A DNA stretch of 64,000 bases from Mediterranea sp. An20 (GCF_002160055.1 NZ_NFJV01000022.1:1-64000), one strand, 5' to 3'; counted from the stretch's first letter, positions 41,074 through 50,453 are shown. Translations and numbers: made by a program. The notes: generated from the sequence alone by a model not told the origin.

Positions 41074-41267
41074 CTACCGCTCCATGCTAATCCACCTGTC
41101 CGCTTGCCACAGCCAAAACAGACTGGTGCCAGTGGAGTGCCGGATAATGGAACAACGGGATGCGGTATTTCGCGCGGTGTCGCTTTCTGCTCGGCTTCTG
41201 ACGGTTCTTATTCTTCCCTCTGTTCGTGGGTAAAAGGGTTTGATGTAATACCGCCGTCCGCTGTTTT

Positions 41268-41642
41268 CTACCCAAGTAGGCACGGAAAGGTCATCACGGA
41301 CGCTACCCTTGAACGGCAGGTGTAGATAAGTCCCATCTCCGTAAGCGTGGCAAGCAGGTTGCGTATGCGCTTCCTGCCCATGTTCCATTGTGAAGAAAGC
41401 TGTTCCTCGGAATACTGCGCCTGACCTGCGGAAAGCATGAGCGGTCTGTGAAAGCCTTTGGCTACACCGTCCGTTAATGCCATTCTCGCCAACAGGTCGC
41501 CAAACAATGTGAAGTTGCCTATTTCCCTGCCGTTGTCGTCGGTCGTTGTTCCGCACAGCCATTGCACCGCACGGTCGGAAAATCTGAACGAGAACGAAGC
41601 AATCCCTGTCGGGTACATGAACCTGTAAGTTTCCTTGTCCAT
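41268..41642 (-). CDS. winged-helix-like protein (124 aa)
   Basis: MDKETYRFMYPTGIASFSFRFSD... contains SAGQAQYSEEQLSSQWNMGRKRIRNLLATLTEMGLI, a winged-helix DNA-binding unit. The protein at 50826-51473 in the other element has a matching unit (LSLAKEWNIGRKSVSRLLEDFSQRGLI), so both belong to a family common in the mobilisation regions of these elements. It ends with R-S-R-V-A-S-V-MTF-P-C-L-L-G at 41268. A different frame remains open for another 190 bp, so a shortened C-terminus is possible. Confidence 0.55.
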   Translation of the reverse strand: MDKETYRFMYPTGIASFSFRFSDRAVQWLCGTTTDDNGREIGNFTLFGDLLARMALTDGVAKGFHRPLMLSAGQAQYSEEQLSSQWNMGRKRIRNLLATLTEMGLIYTCRSRVASVMTFPCLLG

Positions 41643-41893
41643 AAATCTTTGACTTTATAAATGTGATATTACTTTTGTTTGAATGGAATGAAGCCGTGCA
41701 GGTATCGGCATGGAAACACCTCCTTGTTTTTTGTTGTACCCTGCACGGTTTCTCTGTTTTGAACGGCTCATGAAAGGTGATAGGCTCGCTAATTATTTGC
41801 ACCAGTCAGCCAATGCGTATCATCTCCGAAATAAGGGAAGAAAAATAGGCTGCGTTACCACGGTGCATACGCCTTTCCACCTTTTGCATACGG
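41643..41893. other. intergenic, nothing recognised
   Basis: 250 bp between two minus-strand genes; no promoter box on the minus strand fits well and no repeat stands out. Confidence 0.4.
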
Positions 41894-42385
41894 TCATTTG
41901 TTTGCCCCGTTGCCGTTAGTGTTGCCCGAAAACGGTTGTCCGGGTGCGGGTCGCTTGTCAAGGCTCGATACGGCACGGCTGATGTCCGTTGCGTTCACCG
42001 CAATGGAAAGCAACGCCTTGTTGACCGTCACCAACTGCCGCTTGTCGCAAAACTCCGTCACACGCTCCAGCAATCCGAACGCCCGGTTCAACCGATGTCC
42101 CTGTGCATTGTCCGCTGTCAGCCGCTCGTTGTCCGTGCCGCTGTTGAGATAGCGGTTGAGCGCAAGACGGTCGTCCGCTGAAATGCTCTCTGCCGTAGCC
42201 TTGCCGTCGGCGATGGCTATGCCCACACGCAGTGCGTCCGCCTCGTAGATGCCCACACTCTCCAAGAATGTGCGGATAGCTTGTACGTCCTTGCCGCTTA
42301 TCTCACGTTTGCGGCTCTCGTTTTTCTTTTCAGTCGAAACAGCCGAAGCTGCTCCGGCCTGTTCCATGTTCTTACTCTGTTCCAT
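41894..42385 (-). CDS. unknown mobile-element protein (163 aa)
   Basis: A charged N-terminus (residues 1-35), then helices with V-Q-A-I-R-T-F-L-E-S-V-G-I-Y-E-ADAL and LERVTEFCDKRQLVTVNKALLSIAVNATDIS. No membrane segment. Placed 36 bp after the excisionase-like gene. I do not recognise a family; helical accessory proteins of this size accompany Bacteroides excision modules. Confidence 0.5.
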   Translation of the reverse strand: MEQSKNMEQAGAASAVSTEKKNESRKREISGKDVQAIRTFLESVGIYEADALRVGIAIADGKATAESISADDRLALNRYLNSGTDNERLTADNAQGHRLNRAFGLLERVTEFCDKRQLVTVNKALLSIAVNATDISRAVSSLDKRPAPGQPFSGNTNGNGANK

Positions 42386-42421
42386 AATACAATTTGTTTT
42401 TGATGTGAAAAAATAAGTTGC

Positions 42422-42655
42422 TTATTTCCGTCCGGCAAGGTAGCGGTCGGCTTCTTCATTGATTTCCCCTTGCGATGAGATGCGTACTCCTGTGAGGAAA
42501 GCATCCAAATCCTCCCTCTTGAAGAAACACAGCTTGCCGCATGGTTTGTACATCGGGATTGCCCTGCGCATCATCAGCTTTCGGAAGTAGGACAATTTGA
42601 AACCGCAATACTCGGCGGCTTCCTTGGTGCTTAAAAGTTTTCGTTGCTCTGTCAT
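42422..42655 (-). CDS. excisionase-like HTH protein (77 aa)
   Basis: MerR/Xis-type winged helix: LLSTKEAAEYCGFKLSYFRKLMMRRAIPMYKPCGKLCFFKREDLDAFL, which is the DNA-binding domain of Bacteroides excisionases. Probably directs the integrase towards excision. Own promoter at 42709-42716. Confidence 0.8.
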   Translation of the reverse strand: MTEQRKLLSTKEAAEYCGFKLSYFRKLMMRRAIPMYKPCGKLCFFKREDLDAFLTGVRISSQGEINEEADRYLAGRK

Positions 42656-42708
42656 GTGCGTATATTTTTAGTGGATATTCAGGTCGCTTCCTTGTCTCGG
42701 CGACAATG

Positions 42709-42813
42709 CAAAGATATGGCTGATGTTTTGGGAAACCTCATTTGTAAATGATACAAACAGAGTGTTTTGCAAACTATAAATGGAAGTATAAACGGTGCAT
42801 AACGAAGTATAAA
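42709..42813 (-). promoter_or_regulatory. excisionase promoter and direct repeats
   Basis: -7 TATCTTTG on the minus strand (42709-42716); the -33 box is TTTC. Upstream lie ACTATAAA (about 42774-42781), GAAGTATAAA (42783-42792) and GAAGTATAAA (42804-42813), a possible regulator or excisionase binding array. The rest of 42814-42964 holds nothing recognised. Confidence 0.5.
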
Positions 42814-42964
42814 GGAACTCTAAACCCTCCATAATCCCGGATAGTCCTTACATGGCAATCCATCAGTGCGGAAAGAAGTACGGATGCTCGCGAACAAGCA
42901 TGAAAAATCCCGCCGCTGGCTCGCAGTGACGGGAACAAGGAAAATGATTTTATAAAATATTCAG

Positions 42965-43906
42965 TCAGAGTTTTTTGAACTCTTCAAGGTCGTAGGTGTC
43001 AAGCCTTGGTCGCAGACGTGTAGCCTTGCGCAACAGTTTGGAGATATGCCGCTGGTGGTCGGACGGATTGTCTTTGGAGGCGGCCTTGAGGTTGCTCGCC
43101 AACTGTGCGCCGTTGTTGAGCGGCCAGAACTTCCCGAAGATTACCCATTTCCCTTTCCTAATTTTGAGGGCTGCGCACATCGCGTTGGCGATATAGGCAT
43201 AAAGCGTCCGGTTGATTTCGTCATCCTCCTTTTTCATCAGTGGTTGGAAGTCCGCATCCAGATAACCGTCCTCCCGGAACAGCACGAGTAAGAACAGCGC
43301 ATCGTTGGTCTGCAACGCTTCGGGCAATTTCTTAATCAGTTCCGGCTGAACCTGTGAAATTAGATTGTCGTAGTGCCTGATTTCATCCTCCTGCTTCATT
43401 GAAACTGGCGGCGTAGGGGTCGAAAGCGCCGCTTCGATTTGTTTCTCCGCTTGCCTGTCAGAAACCTGTCGCTTGTCGGGAACAATCCTGTTCCACCATT
43501 GGAACAGCCACGACTTAATCCGCTTCCCGTAAGCCATCCCGATGATGTAGGGCAGCAGGAAAAGCACAGCAAAAAGTGAAGCCATGACAATGACCGTGCT
43601 CCAGTCCAGATGTTTGTCAGGCGTGAGGATAAATGCAAGCAACAACGAAACCACAAACCAAGAGGCCGTTAAAACAGAACGGTCTTTGGAAAGCCACTTG
43701 TCTATGATGATGTCATACAAAAGGAAAAATTCTATAACCAGTCCAATCCAACCGACTATTGACAAGGCGGTAAAAACAAATGCAGCCGTAGTTGCTTCCA
43801 TACGGAAAGCAACGACAGCTACCAACCCGAATGCGGTTGCGGCTACCACCGTAAGCGGCAACAGCATCGTAAGAAAGTTATCAGACAATCGTTTCATCGC
43901 ATACAT
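42965..43906 (-). CDS. membrane protein with cytosolic domain (313 aa)
   Basis: Four transmembrane helices in residues 12-140 (TMLLPLTVVAATAFGLVAVVAF, LSIVGWIGLVIEFFLLYDII, ASWFVVSLLLAFIL, VMASLFAVLFLLPYIIGM). A soluble C-terminal part of about 170 residues ends RPRLDTYDLEEFKKL. The start may be the ATG nine bases later (MKRLSDN). It lies 6 bp downstream of the integrase gene. Function unknown. Confidence 0.6.
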   Translation of the reverse strand: MYAMKRLSDNFLTMLLPLTVVAATAFGLVAVVAFRMEATTAAFVFTALSIVGWIGLVIEFFLLYDIIIDKWLSKDRSVLTASWFVVSLLLAFILTPDKHLDWSTVIVMASLFAVLFLLPYIIGMAYGKRIKSWLFQWWNRIVPDKRQVSDRQAEKQIEAALSTPTPPVSMKQEDEIRHYDNLISQVQPELIKKLPEALQTNDALFLLVLFREDGYLDADFQPLMKKEDDEINRTLYAYIANAMCAALKIRKGKWVIFGKFWPLNNGAQLASNLKAASKDNPSDHQRHISKLLRKATRLRPRLDTYDLEEFKKL

Positions 43907-43912
43907 CAGGTT

Positions 43913-45064
43913 TTAGTCCTTGAAAATTTCATTGACACGGTTGACCGCCTCGTCTTTCTTCTGGTCAATAATCTTTGCGTAAATCTGCGTTGTGGAAATG
44001 TTCTTGTGGCCGAGCAGCTTGCTTGTGGTAAAAATGTCAACATCGAGTGTAAGCATCATGGTGGCGAAGGTATGACGGCTGACATGATAGGTCACGTGCT
44101 TGTTTATCCCTGCTGCTTTAGCCCATTTGTCAAGGATGATGCAGATACGGCTTTCTGACGGGAGGTCGAAAACCTTGTCCTCGTCTTTGGCGTCGCCACG
44201 CTCCGGCAACCATTTCATTGCCTGTTTAGACAATGGCAGATAAATCGGGTCGTTGGTCTTTTCCATGACGGTGAACACACGCCACTGGTCGCCGTCCTTG
44301 TGGATGTCACCCCAAGTCAGCCCGACAACATCGCTGATGCGCAAGGCGCAATAGCACGAGAACAGGAAAGCCTGCTTCACGGCAGGACGGGTAGGACATT
44401 CCGTTGCAATCAGCTTTTTCAGTTCGTCAATCTGCAAGAACTCACGCTTGCTTTCCGGACGGTGGATGCGGTCGGCTGCTGCAATATGCGTGAACGGGTT
44501 TTCGGAAAGATAGTCGTTGCGCACAGCCCAGTTCAGCATGGCACTAAGCACCGTGACATACCCTGTGGCGGTGGTCATGGAAATAGGTCGGTTTGTCCGT
44601 GCCTTGTAATCGTTCCGCAGGAAATTCATGAAAGCCATGCAATAGTCCTTGTCAAGCATCCTGATGGGAACATCGCCACGGAATTGGAATGTAGCTTTCC
44701 GTATGGAATTGACGCCCCGTATCATAGAGTGCTTACCGTTGTCCTCCAGCCATCTTGCATAGCGGTCAAGCAACTCAGACAACTTAATGCGGCCACGCAA
44801 TGTCGCGTTGGAAACGCCTTTTTCATTATTGGTAAGTTCGACGATGCGGTCAGCCTTAATCTTGTTCGCCAAAGCCATGTTGTGCTGGTTCATGGCACGG
44901 CTTGCCGGGTCAATCTCCGGAACGAGATAAAGTTTGAGAAACTCATAAGTACGTTTCCCATTGCGGTAAATATCCAGATAGATAGACTTGTTTCCGTTCT
45001 GCAACTCCTTGAAGCGGATACGGACAGGCTCTTTCGCCTTGATAACTTTCTTGGGTCTGGGCAT
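43913..45064 (-). CDS. tyrosine integrase, active-looking (383 aa)
   Basis: N-terminal arm-binding part (VRIRFKELQNGNKSIYLDIYRNGKRTYEFL), SAM-like core-binding domain (about 100-200), catalytic domain with Arg in CALRISDVVGL, H-V-S-R-H in TYHVSRHTFATMML, GH in LLGHKNISTT and Tyr in QIYAKI. All catalytic positions are present. Downstream of, and related to, the degenerate homologue at 45084-46196. Probably the integrase of the traK-borne element. Confidence 0.85.
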   Translation of the reverse strand: MPRPKKVIKAKEPVRIRFKELQNGNKSIYLDIYRNGKRTYEFLKLYLVPEIDPASRAMNQHNMALANKIKADRIVELTNNEKGVSNATLRGRIKLSELLDRYARWLEDNGKHSMIRGVNSIRKATFQFRGDVPIRMLDKDYCMAFMNFLRNDYKARTNRPISMTTATGYVTVLSAMLNWAVRNDYLSENPFTHIAAADRIHRPESKREFLQIDELKKLIATECPTRPAVKQAFLFSCYCALRISDVVGLTWGDIHKDGDQWRVFTVMEKTNDPIYLPLSKQAMKWLPERGDAKDEDKVFDLPSESRICIILDKWAKAAGINKHVTYHVSRHTFATMMLTLDVDIFTTSKLLGHKNISTTQIYAKIIDQKKDEAVNRVNEIFKD

Positions 45065-45083
45065 GGTGATATGTTTTTATTGA

Positions 45084-46196
45084 TTATTCGTTGTGAGTTA
45101 TTTGTTGCTTATCTCTGATATGGCCTGCGGCCACCATTTTCATATATCCTTTCATCGTCTTGGGTGTCATTCCAAGCATACAACTGATAGTGCCTATGTC
45201 GGTGCCAGTAGTAAGCAATAAATATATAAAGGTGTTCTGCGCAAGCCGGAAACTCAACGGCTGGTGCAGTCCTGCGTTCTTGCCCCATTGCGACAGGATG
45301 TTTCTGATTTCAGTGCCTTTCGGCAATCCTTTGAATACAAGTCCGCGGTGGTTTGCCGTTTCAGGCAACCATCGCATTGATATCGCAGTCAACGGCACGG
45401 ATGACTTCCTTGAATGCACTTCAATGGTTGTCCTGCCTTCATTCGTCTTTATGTCTTTCCATTTTAGTGAGAGGACATCGGCAAAAGATAGATAAGTGAA
45501 GATGCTCAACATGAAAGCCTGTTTGACTTGTGGTCTTGACATCACAGGGCAGGGTGTGTCCATCAAAGCCTTTATTTCGTCAATGGTCAGAAACTTTTTC
45601 AACGGACGCTCTCTTGTAATTCGCCCGTGGATGTTCACGAAGCGGAGAGGGCTCACACCTATTATACCATTGGCAACGGCGTTGTTGAGCGTGCTGCTGA
45701 AAAGATAGATGAACGCCCTTGCCGTTGTCATGCTGATTTTACCGAACTGTGCAGTATAGTCCTTATGCAGAAAGTCAACCAGTCCGTCACAGTAGCTTTC
45801 ATCAATGTCAACCACTTTTGTGTCTAATCCACGATAAGCCATCACCGCCTTTTTCATGCACCTTATATTATTGGCTGAAGATATATCTCCCTTATCAAAG
45901 ATGATTTTCTCATATTCGTCAATGGCTTCGCCTATGCGCATGGGTGATGGTTCTTTGGTCTCTATGCCGAAACGCACAGCAAGCAATCCGTTCTCTTTTT
46001 CGATACGGATGGCCTCGGCTTCTTTCATCGTCCGCTTGTTTGCGCTGATGTTCTTTTTGGATGTTTCTGGTAACAAATAGAGATGGAGGGCTTCGCGGAT
46101 GCGTTTGCCGCCCTTGTAATAGTCAAGGTAGATGGACTTTTCCCCATTATCTATCTCTTTGTATTTAAGTGCGATATGCGATTTTTTAGCGGTCAT
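45084..46196 (-). CDS. tyrosine integrase homologue with lost catalytic residues (370 aa)
   Basis: The N-terminal arm and core-binding domains are as in the neighbour (ALKYKEIDNGEKSIYLDYYKGGKRIREAL). In the catalytic domain the Arg of L-R-I-S-D is Ser (TYLSFADVLSL), the H-x-x-R-H box is LSFRLAQNTFIYLL, and the GH is G-M (MLGMTPKTMKGYMKM). Only the Tyr remains. The frame is otherwise intact over its whole length, so it is likely selected as a DNA-binding partner rather than a fresh pseudogene. Adjacent to the right attachment site. Confidence 0.8.
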   Translation of the reverse strand: MTAKKSHIALKYKEIDNGEKSIYLDYYKGGKRIREALHLYLLPETSKKNISANKRTMKEAEAIRIEKENGLLAVRFGIETKEPSPMRIGEAIDEYEKIIFDKGDISSANNIRCMKKAVMAYRGLDTKVVDIDESYCDGLVDFLHKDYTAQFGKISMTTARAFIYLFSSTLNNAVANGIIGVSPLRFVNIHGRITRERPLKKFLTIDEIKALMDTPCPVMSRPQVKQAFMLSIFTYLSFADVLSLKWKDIKTNEGRTTIEVHSRKSSVPLTAISMRWLPETANHRGLVFKGLPKGTEIRNILSQWGKNAGLHQPLSFRLAQNTFIYLLLTTGTDIGTISCMLGMTPKTMKGYMKMVAAGHIRDKQQITHNE

Positions 46197-46419
46197 ATAA
46201 ACTCTATTTTGTTACTATATGGTCATTTTTCCGATACAAAACTATAAACTATTTTTCAAAGTAACAAAATGGTAGCAAATAAAGTAACAAAATTAACCCA
46301 ATTTAGTGAAGATAGGAACTCATTATCTGTTTTGAAAATTGTGTAAAACATTGATATATAGCAATTATACATTCCTTTTGTTTCTAATTTATTCCAATCG
46401 GAAACATATATAAAGATAG

Positions 46420-46426
46420 TGGTGGA
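46420..46426. repeat. right attachment core, TGGTGGA
   Basis: Direct repeat of 28392-28398, at the right border of the traK insertion and 224 bp from the integrase-homologue start. Confidence 0.65.
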
Positions 46427-46655
46427 ACATTTCGACATGGCTCTTGGCCTCGACATCGAGCGTTTCGTCCATCGTGGTCTGGCTGACTAATATCGGCACG
46501 TTGCCGTCCAGCACATAGACTTTCTTGTGCGCGTCCGCGACCATCGTCCGGGCCGTCCAGATGCTCGACACGCTGATTATGACGCATCCTACAAGGAAAG
46601 CCGTGCAGACGATGCCTGTCAGCCTGATTTTGTTCTCCAGATTCTTTATGACCAT
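46420..46655 (-). pseudogene. traK: traK, 5' fragment
   Basis: MVIKNLENKIRLTGIVCTAF..., with one transmembrane helix (residues 12-35) and the TraK text VYVLDGNVPILVSQ and VEMFHHY, up to the element border. Beyond the border the frame picks up Y-L-Y-I-C-F-R-L-E from element DNA and stops at 46389. The remainder of traK is at 28013-28398. Confidence 0.82.
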
Positions 46656-47056
46656 TGCCTGCCTCTTTTTTCGCTGTTCAACCTACGTACATATTCGTCA
46701 TGCAGCATGGGGATGATGCAGTCCTGCAGCTCGTCCAGCAGAGGGTCGAAATGTTCGGAGAAGACATGGGTGTAATGCCCCTGCATGAACACATGCACGA
46801 ACACCCACCAGATGTCGCGTCTGCGCTTGTGCGGGTTCCTGCAAAGCCTTGCCAGATGCAGGCGGTAGGCGAGGTATTCCACAAGGGGCGAGATGTACCG
46901 GTCGTCACACTCGAAACCTTCGTCGAGTTCCTCGTACTTCCGGTCAAGCGTATGGTTCTCCGGCACTTCCGTAATCTCTTCCTGCATCCGTTTCTCGGCA
47001 TACCGGCGGAAATTCTCGTCCGCCAGCCATTTCTCGATTCTTTTCTTGGTTTTCAT
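46646..47056 (-). CDS. transfer-operon protein between traJ and traK (136 aa)
   Basis: A basic, helical, soluble protein (KTKKRIEKWLADENFRRYAEKRMQEEI... LHLARLCRNPHKRRRDIWWVFVHVFMQGHYTHVF). No signal or membrane helix is certain. Overlaps the traK start by 10 bp, so it is translated with it. I do not know it from CTnDOT; possibly a lineage-specific assembly factor. Confidence 0.6.
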   Translation of the reverse strand: MKTKKRIEKWLADENFRRYAEKRMQEEITEVPENHTLDRKYEELDEGFECDDRYISPLVEYLAYRLHLARLCRNPHKRRRDIWWVFVHVFMQGHYTHVFSEHFDPLLDELQDCIIPMLHDEYVRRLNSEKRGRQWS

Positions 47057-47106
47057 ATCCTTTTTGTTTTATGATTGATGATAGTTCTTAATGGGTCAGA
47101 GTTTCC

Positions 47107-47566
47107 TTATCGCGTCATGGTTCCGATGGCGCCCGTGGCTGTCATCTTCGCCTGCTGTGCCACGCCCTCACCGAAGTTACGGGTCGAGAAGGCGGTGTCT
47201 CCCTCCGGTATCATCCATGCGGCCAAATCCGGCACAAGGTTCAGGCATTTCAATGCCACGATGCTCGCCGCCATCAGGTAGCCGGCGGAGAAGAACGAGT
47301 TCTGCAGGTAGGCGGCCATCGTCTGCTCGCTTGCCGTTATCGCCGTCAGGTTCTCCACCTGGATGCACAGCACGATGTCGAACAGGAGCAATACGTAGAA
47401 GCCCACGAAGTAGAGCATCGCCCCGTAGAAGTGTACCGTCAGATACCTCGTGAGCCACTTCGCCCAGGCGCCTTCCCATTTGGGCAGCAGGCTGAAAGCC
47501 CACTGTATTGGCCCGAATATCGTCAGCATCCCCAGCAGGATCTGCTGGCAGTATATCGTCGCCCAC
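47107..47566 (-). pseudogene. traJ: traJ, 3' fragment
   Basis: Reading leftwards from the element border: W-A-T-I-Y-C-Q-Q-I-LLGMLTIFGPIQWAFSLLP, then hydrophobic TraJ helices (MLYFVGFYVLLLFDIVLCI, YLMAASIVALKCLNLVPD) to the stop at 47107. The 5' part is at 63031-63719, and the frames join at G-WWATI/YCQQ. TraJ is the polytopic inner-membrane VirB6-like pore protein. Confidence 0.82.
47552..47566. repeat. left attachment core of the traJ insertion
   Basis: TATATCGTCGCCCAC; matches 63031-63045 at 13 of 15 bases, the last six (GCCCAC) exactly. Confidence 0.7.
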
Positions 47567-47685
47567 TATTCAATAATTATATTCAGTAGAACCTTGTTTT
47601 ATTAATTATTCTTGTATATCAGTTATTTGCAGATATTTTCATTTAATTGAAATACGCACGGAATTTCACGGTTTTAGAAAATATT

Positions 47686-47729
47686 GGTACTATTTGGTAC
47701 TATATTTCAGAATAGATTTCGTACCTTTG
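47686..47729 (+). promoter_or_regulatory. integrase promoter with GGTACTA direct repeats
   Basis: -7 TACCTTTG at 47722-47729. Two copies of TTGGTACTAT (around 47684 and 47695) cover the -33 region, and a third GGTACTA lies near the other end of the element (62959-62965). They may be integrase arm sites that double as a repressor site. Confidence 0.5.
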
Positions 47730-47756
47730 TACCAGCAATTAAAAGACATTTCGCGT

Positions 47757-49127
47757 ATGGATTTCATCTTCATAAAATCGTCAAAGGCAGGTAAGGAGGA
47801 CTTCGGTTCGGTCTATGCCCGGGTGCGCACAGGCAAGGCCAATGTGAAAACCGTAACAGGCTTCACCATCAGACAGCTTGAATGGGAGAAATACCGCTCC
47901 CTGCAATACACCTCGTCCGCCCTCATGTCGAGCATTGGGATAAAGTACGGACAGTTCGCCCAAGTCCTCGCAAGGATAAAGGCGGCGTTTGAGGCGGACG
48001 ATTTCGACCCGAAAAAGGCGAAGTCCGTCATCGAGAGCGTAAAGCACGATGTGCTGAACGGCATGATGCAGGTTGTGGAGGTCAAACCTAAAGGCAAGAT
48101 GTTGTTCGAGGATTTCCTTACCACTTATATAGAAGATTTGGAAACAGGACGGCGCACCAAGAAAGGCCGTACCGTCAAAGTAACCCCTGCCTACATCAAG
48201 GGGCTTCGCATCATCCAGACCCAAATCCGCAACTATCAAAAGGAGATGCACCGCAAAATCGGGTTGGATGACATGACGATGGAAACGCGCAACAGTCTTG
48301 TCGGTTACTGGAAAGGGCGCGGCCTGATGCCCAACGCCATCAACTCTTATATGACGGATGTCCGTACCGTGGCAAAGGCGGCATACGAGGACAAGCTGAC
48401 CAAATGCGACGATTTCCGCCATTCAGACTTTGTTCCGAAAAAAGAGGAAGTGGACAACATCTATCTTACGCCGGAACAGATACAGGAAATGCTTGAACTC
48501 GACCTTTCCACCAAAGAGACCGTCAGGGAACGGCTGGAGGCACTCGACATCAGCGAGGACGAGAAACTAACGCAGCTTTCCAAATGCCGCATCACCCACA
48601 TACGCACCTTGGAACACGTGAGGGATATTTTCATTGTCGGCTGTCTGACCGGGCAGCGCGTGTCCGACTATTCGAGGATATGCGATGACATGATAACCGA
48701 GATAAACGGGGTGGAGTTCATTTTGCTTACCCAACAGAAAACGGAAAAAAAAGTCTATATCCCGGTGGACAGGCGAGTAAGGCAGATACTTGACAAATAC
48801 GACGGCAAGCTGCCCCATGTATGCCCTAATGAAATGAACAAGCTGATAAAAACCATTGGTTTGTTGCTGGGCTGGACGCATGACTGCGGATTTGACGGGA
48901 AGCGGCTCAACCCGAAACGAGGGCGGAGGTTCTGTGATATGCTCCTCTCGCACACGGCACGAAGAAGTTTTGCTACCAACGCATACAAGGCCGGAGTACC
49001 GTTGTCGTCCATCCAAGCCATAACAGGGCACAGCAGCGAGGCGCAACTGCGCCGCTACCTCAAACTGGATGCGGAGGAAAAGGCCGTGATTGCGTTGAAG
49101 GACTTTGAGGGTATTATTGAAATGTAA
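47757..49127 (+). CDS. tyrosine integrase of the traJ-borne element (456 aa)
   Basis: I chose the ATG at 47757 (MDFIFIKSSKAGKEDF); upstream codons overlap the promoter. Core-binding domain about residues 110-225. Catalytic domain with Arg in TGQRVSDYSRI, Lys in QQKTEKKVYIPV, H-T-A-R-R in LSHTARRSFATNAY, GH in ITGHSSEAQL and Tyr in LRRYLKL. Complete. It sits 190 bp from the left border, as expected for the integrase that mobilises this element. Confidence 0.85.
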   Translation: MDFIFIKSSKAGKEDFGSVYARVRTGKANVKTVTGFTIRQLEWEKYRSLQYTSSALMSSIGIKYGQFAQVLARIKAAFEADDFDPKKAKSVIESVKHDVLNGMMQVVEVKPKGKMLFEDFLTTYIEDLETGRRTKKGRTVKVTPAYIKGLRIIQTQIRNYQKEMHRKIGLDDMTMETRNSLVGYWKGRGLMPNAINSYMTDVRTVAKAAYEDKLTKCDDFRHSDFVPKKEEVDNIYLTPEQIQEMLELDLSTKETVRERLEALDISEDEKLTQLSKCRITHIRTLEHVRDIFIVGCLTGQRVSDYSRICDDMITEINGVEFILLTQQKTEKKVYIPVDRRVRQILDKYDGKLPHVCPNEMNKLIKTIGLLLGWTHDCGFDGKRLNPKRGRRFCDMLLSHTARRSFATNAYKAGVPLSSIQAITGHSSEAQLRRYLKLDAEEKAVIALKDFEGIIEM

Positions 49128-49139
49128 AATAAGCCGCCT

Positions 49140-50306
49140 ATGGAAAAGACGAGATTTGCAATTATCAGTGCCCTGTTCAGGCTGTCGAAGATTATCGGCA
49201 GAAGCCTGAAACTGGCGGAAAGCCTTGCCAGCGGTAAAGTTGAAGATGAAGCCGGGAACAAGGACATCGGCAAGAACATCCGGCGTGAAATGAAAACCGT
49301 TCCTGCCCTGTTGAACGAGGTGCGGGAATACATCGCCGAACACGACGACAAGGAATTGGCACACCAGTTTGTCCGGCTGCACGGGGATGCGAAACGGCTG
49401 CATGACCTTTGTTCGGCATATCTGCAGGACTTGGGCAAGGAAGCCCTTTATGCGGGCATCGTCTATACTTCCATAGAAGTAATCGGCCAATACTTCTTTC
49501 CTGACGGAAACGAACAGAGAGAAGTCCGTTCCATGACACGCATCGAAGCCACGGACTGCATCGACACCATACGAACCGCCATCCGAAAATGCACGGCTGA
49601 AACCGGTGTGAACAAAGGGAAAGAATACATAGGCAAAGAAGCGTATGCCCTGCTTGCCGACATGGACAAGGAAAAAATCGAAGCCGTCAAGGAATATATC
49701 ACAAACGCCAACGACAAGGATTTGGCACGACTGTTCACGGAGGATTTCGCAAAAGCCGTCCACCTTTCGATGGTGTTCCAAGACGGCAATACAAAAACAC
49801 AGTTAGCCGGGATTAAGATGTTCCATATCGCCTTGTCAATGGGGTATGTCAAAAGGAACATACTCCATGAGGACGCAACCGAATCCGAAGTAAAAACAAT
49901 ATCTACCCCAATGGCAGGCTTTACTGCCACAGATACCGTGCAGGGCGGAGCGTTCAGCACGACGGCGCAGGTGCCTGTTTTAAGACTGTACCAGTTCCTC
50001 ACCACCTTTACCGTACAGAGCGGCCCCGACAAGGGCAAGCCCGTACTGGACGGCAACGCCGTTTCCGACAAGGACTTCATACGTGCCGTCATGCGAGCTG
50101 ACTATTCCACGGCCTATCAGAATTGCGTGAAAGGAAAGATGCGGTGCGTCATCACCCTGTTGTCAAAAGCCTATTTCAAGGACTGGAAGGAGTACCGCAC
50201 AGCCGCAGCCCGTTCCATAGGACTTACAGCGGAAAGCCTTGCCAAGTACAATGTGGAAAAGCCTTTCGTAAGCAGGCTCAAAGAACTGCTCCCGATGATA
50301 AAATAA
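49140..50306 (+). CDS. unknown integrase-linked protein (388 aa)
   Basis: Soluble and helical, starting MEKTRFAIISALFRLSKIIGR. It holds two similar charged segments (NEVREYIAEHDDKELAHQFVRL and EAVKEYITNANDKDLARLFTED), suggesting an internal duplication at about residues 60 and 175. The 12-bp gap from the integrase gene implies co-transcription and perhaps a role in integration or excision. No family recognised. Confidence 0.55.
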   Translation: MEKTRFAIISALFRLSKIIGRSLKLAESLASGKVEDEAGNKDIGKNIRREMKTVPALLNEVREYIAEHDDKELAHQFVRLHGDAKRLHDLCSAYLQDLGKEALYAGIVYTSIEVIGQYFFPDGNEQREVRSMTRIEATDCIDTIRTAIRKCTAETGVNKGKEYIGKEAYALLADMDKEKIEAVKEYITNANDKDLARLFTEDFAKAVHLSMVFQDGNTKTQLAGIKMFHIALSMGYVKRNILHEDATESEVKTISTPMAGFTATDTVQGGAFSTTAQVPVLRLYQFLTTFTVQSGPDKGKPVLDGNAVSDKDFIRAVMRADYSTAYQNCVKGKMRCVITLLSKAYFKDWKEYRTAAARSIGLTAESLAKYNVEKPFVSRLKELLPMIK

Positions 50307-50445
50307 TGCGGCAGTCCACACGTGGTTACAACTCACCACAGCCCACAGCTTTGCACAAGCCGTTAGACATCAGATGTTTGGCGGCTTTTCTTATGCCCGT
50401 TTATTTCACAAATCCCCACAAGTTCACCCGTTTCATTCACCATCT

Positions 50446-50453
50446 AACTTTGC
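50446..50453 (+). promoter_or_regulatory. promoter -7 box of the excisionase-like gene
   Basis: TAACTTTG, 27 bp before the ATG at 50480; no strong -33 box. Confidence 0.5.

Larger units (their letters stand above)
28399..46426. mobile_element. 18-kb mobilisable element inserted in traK
   Basis: Bounded by TGGTGGA at 28392-28398 and again at 46420-46426. The content is a plus-strand cargo (XRE regulator, ORF6N protein, AraC sensor, fimbrial operon, kinase fragment) and a minus-strand module (tail-anchored protein, relaxase, MobA-like protein, excisionase, two tandem integrases next to the right end). No mating-pore genes, so it is mobilisable rather than self-transmissible. The relaxase and Mob proteins resemble NBU/Tn4555-type elements. 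Removal at the 7-bp repeat would rebuild traK in frame. Confidence 0.8.

Noticed and set aside
41074..41267. C-terminal extension of the winged-helix protein by frameshift
   Set aside because: Neither alternative frame gives text that I can match to the related protein, so a frameshift cannot be claimed.
48567..49781. 404-codon minus-strand frame across the integrase and next gene
   Set aside because: It is antisense to two well-supported genes and shows no domain.
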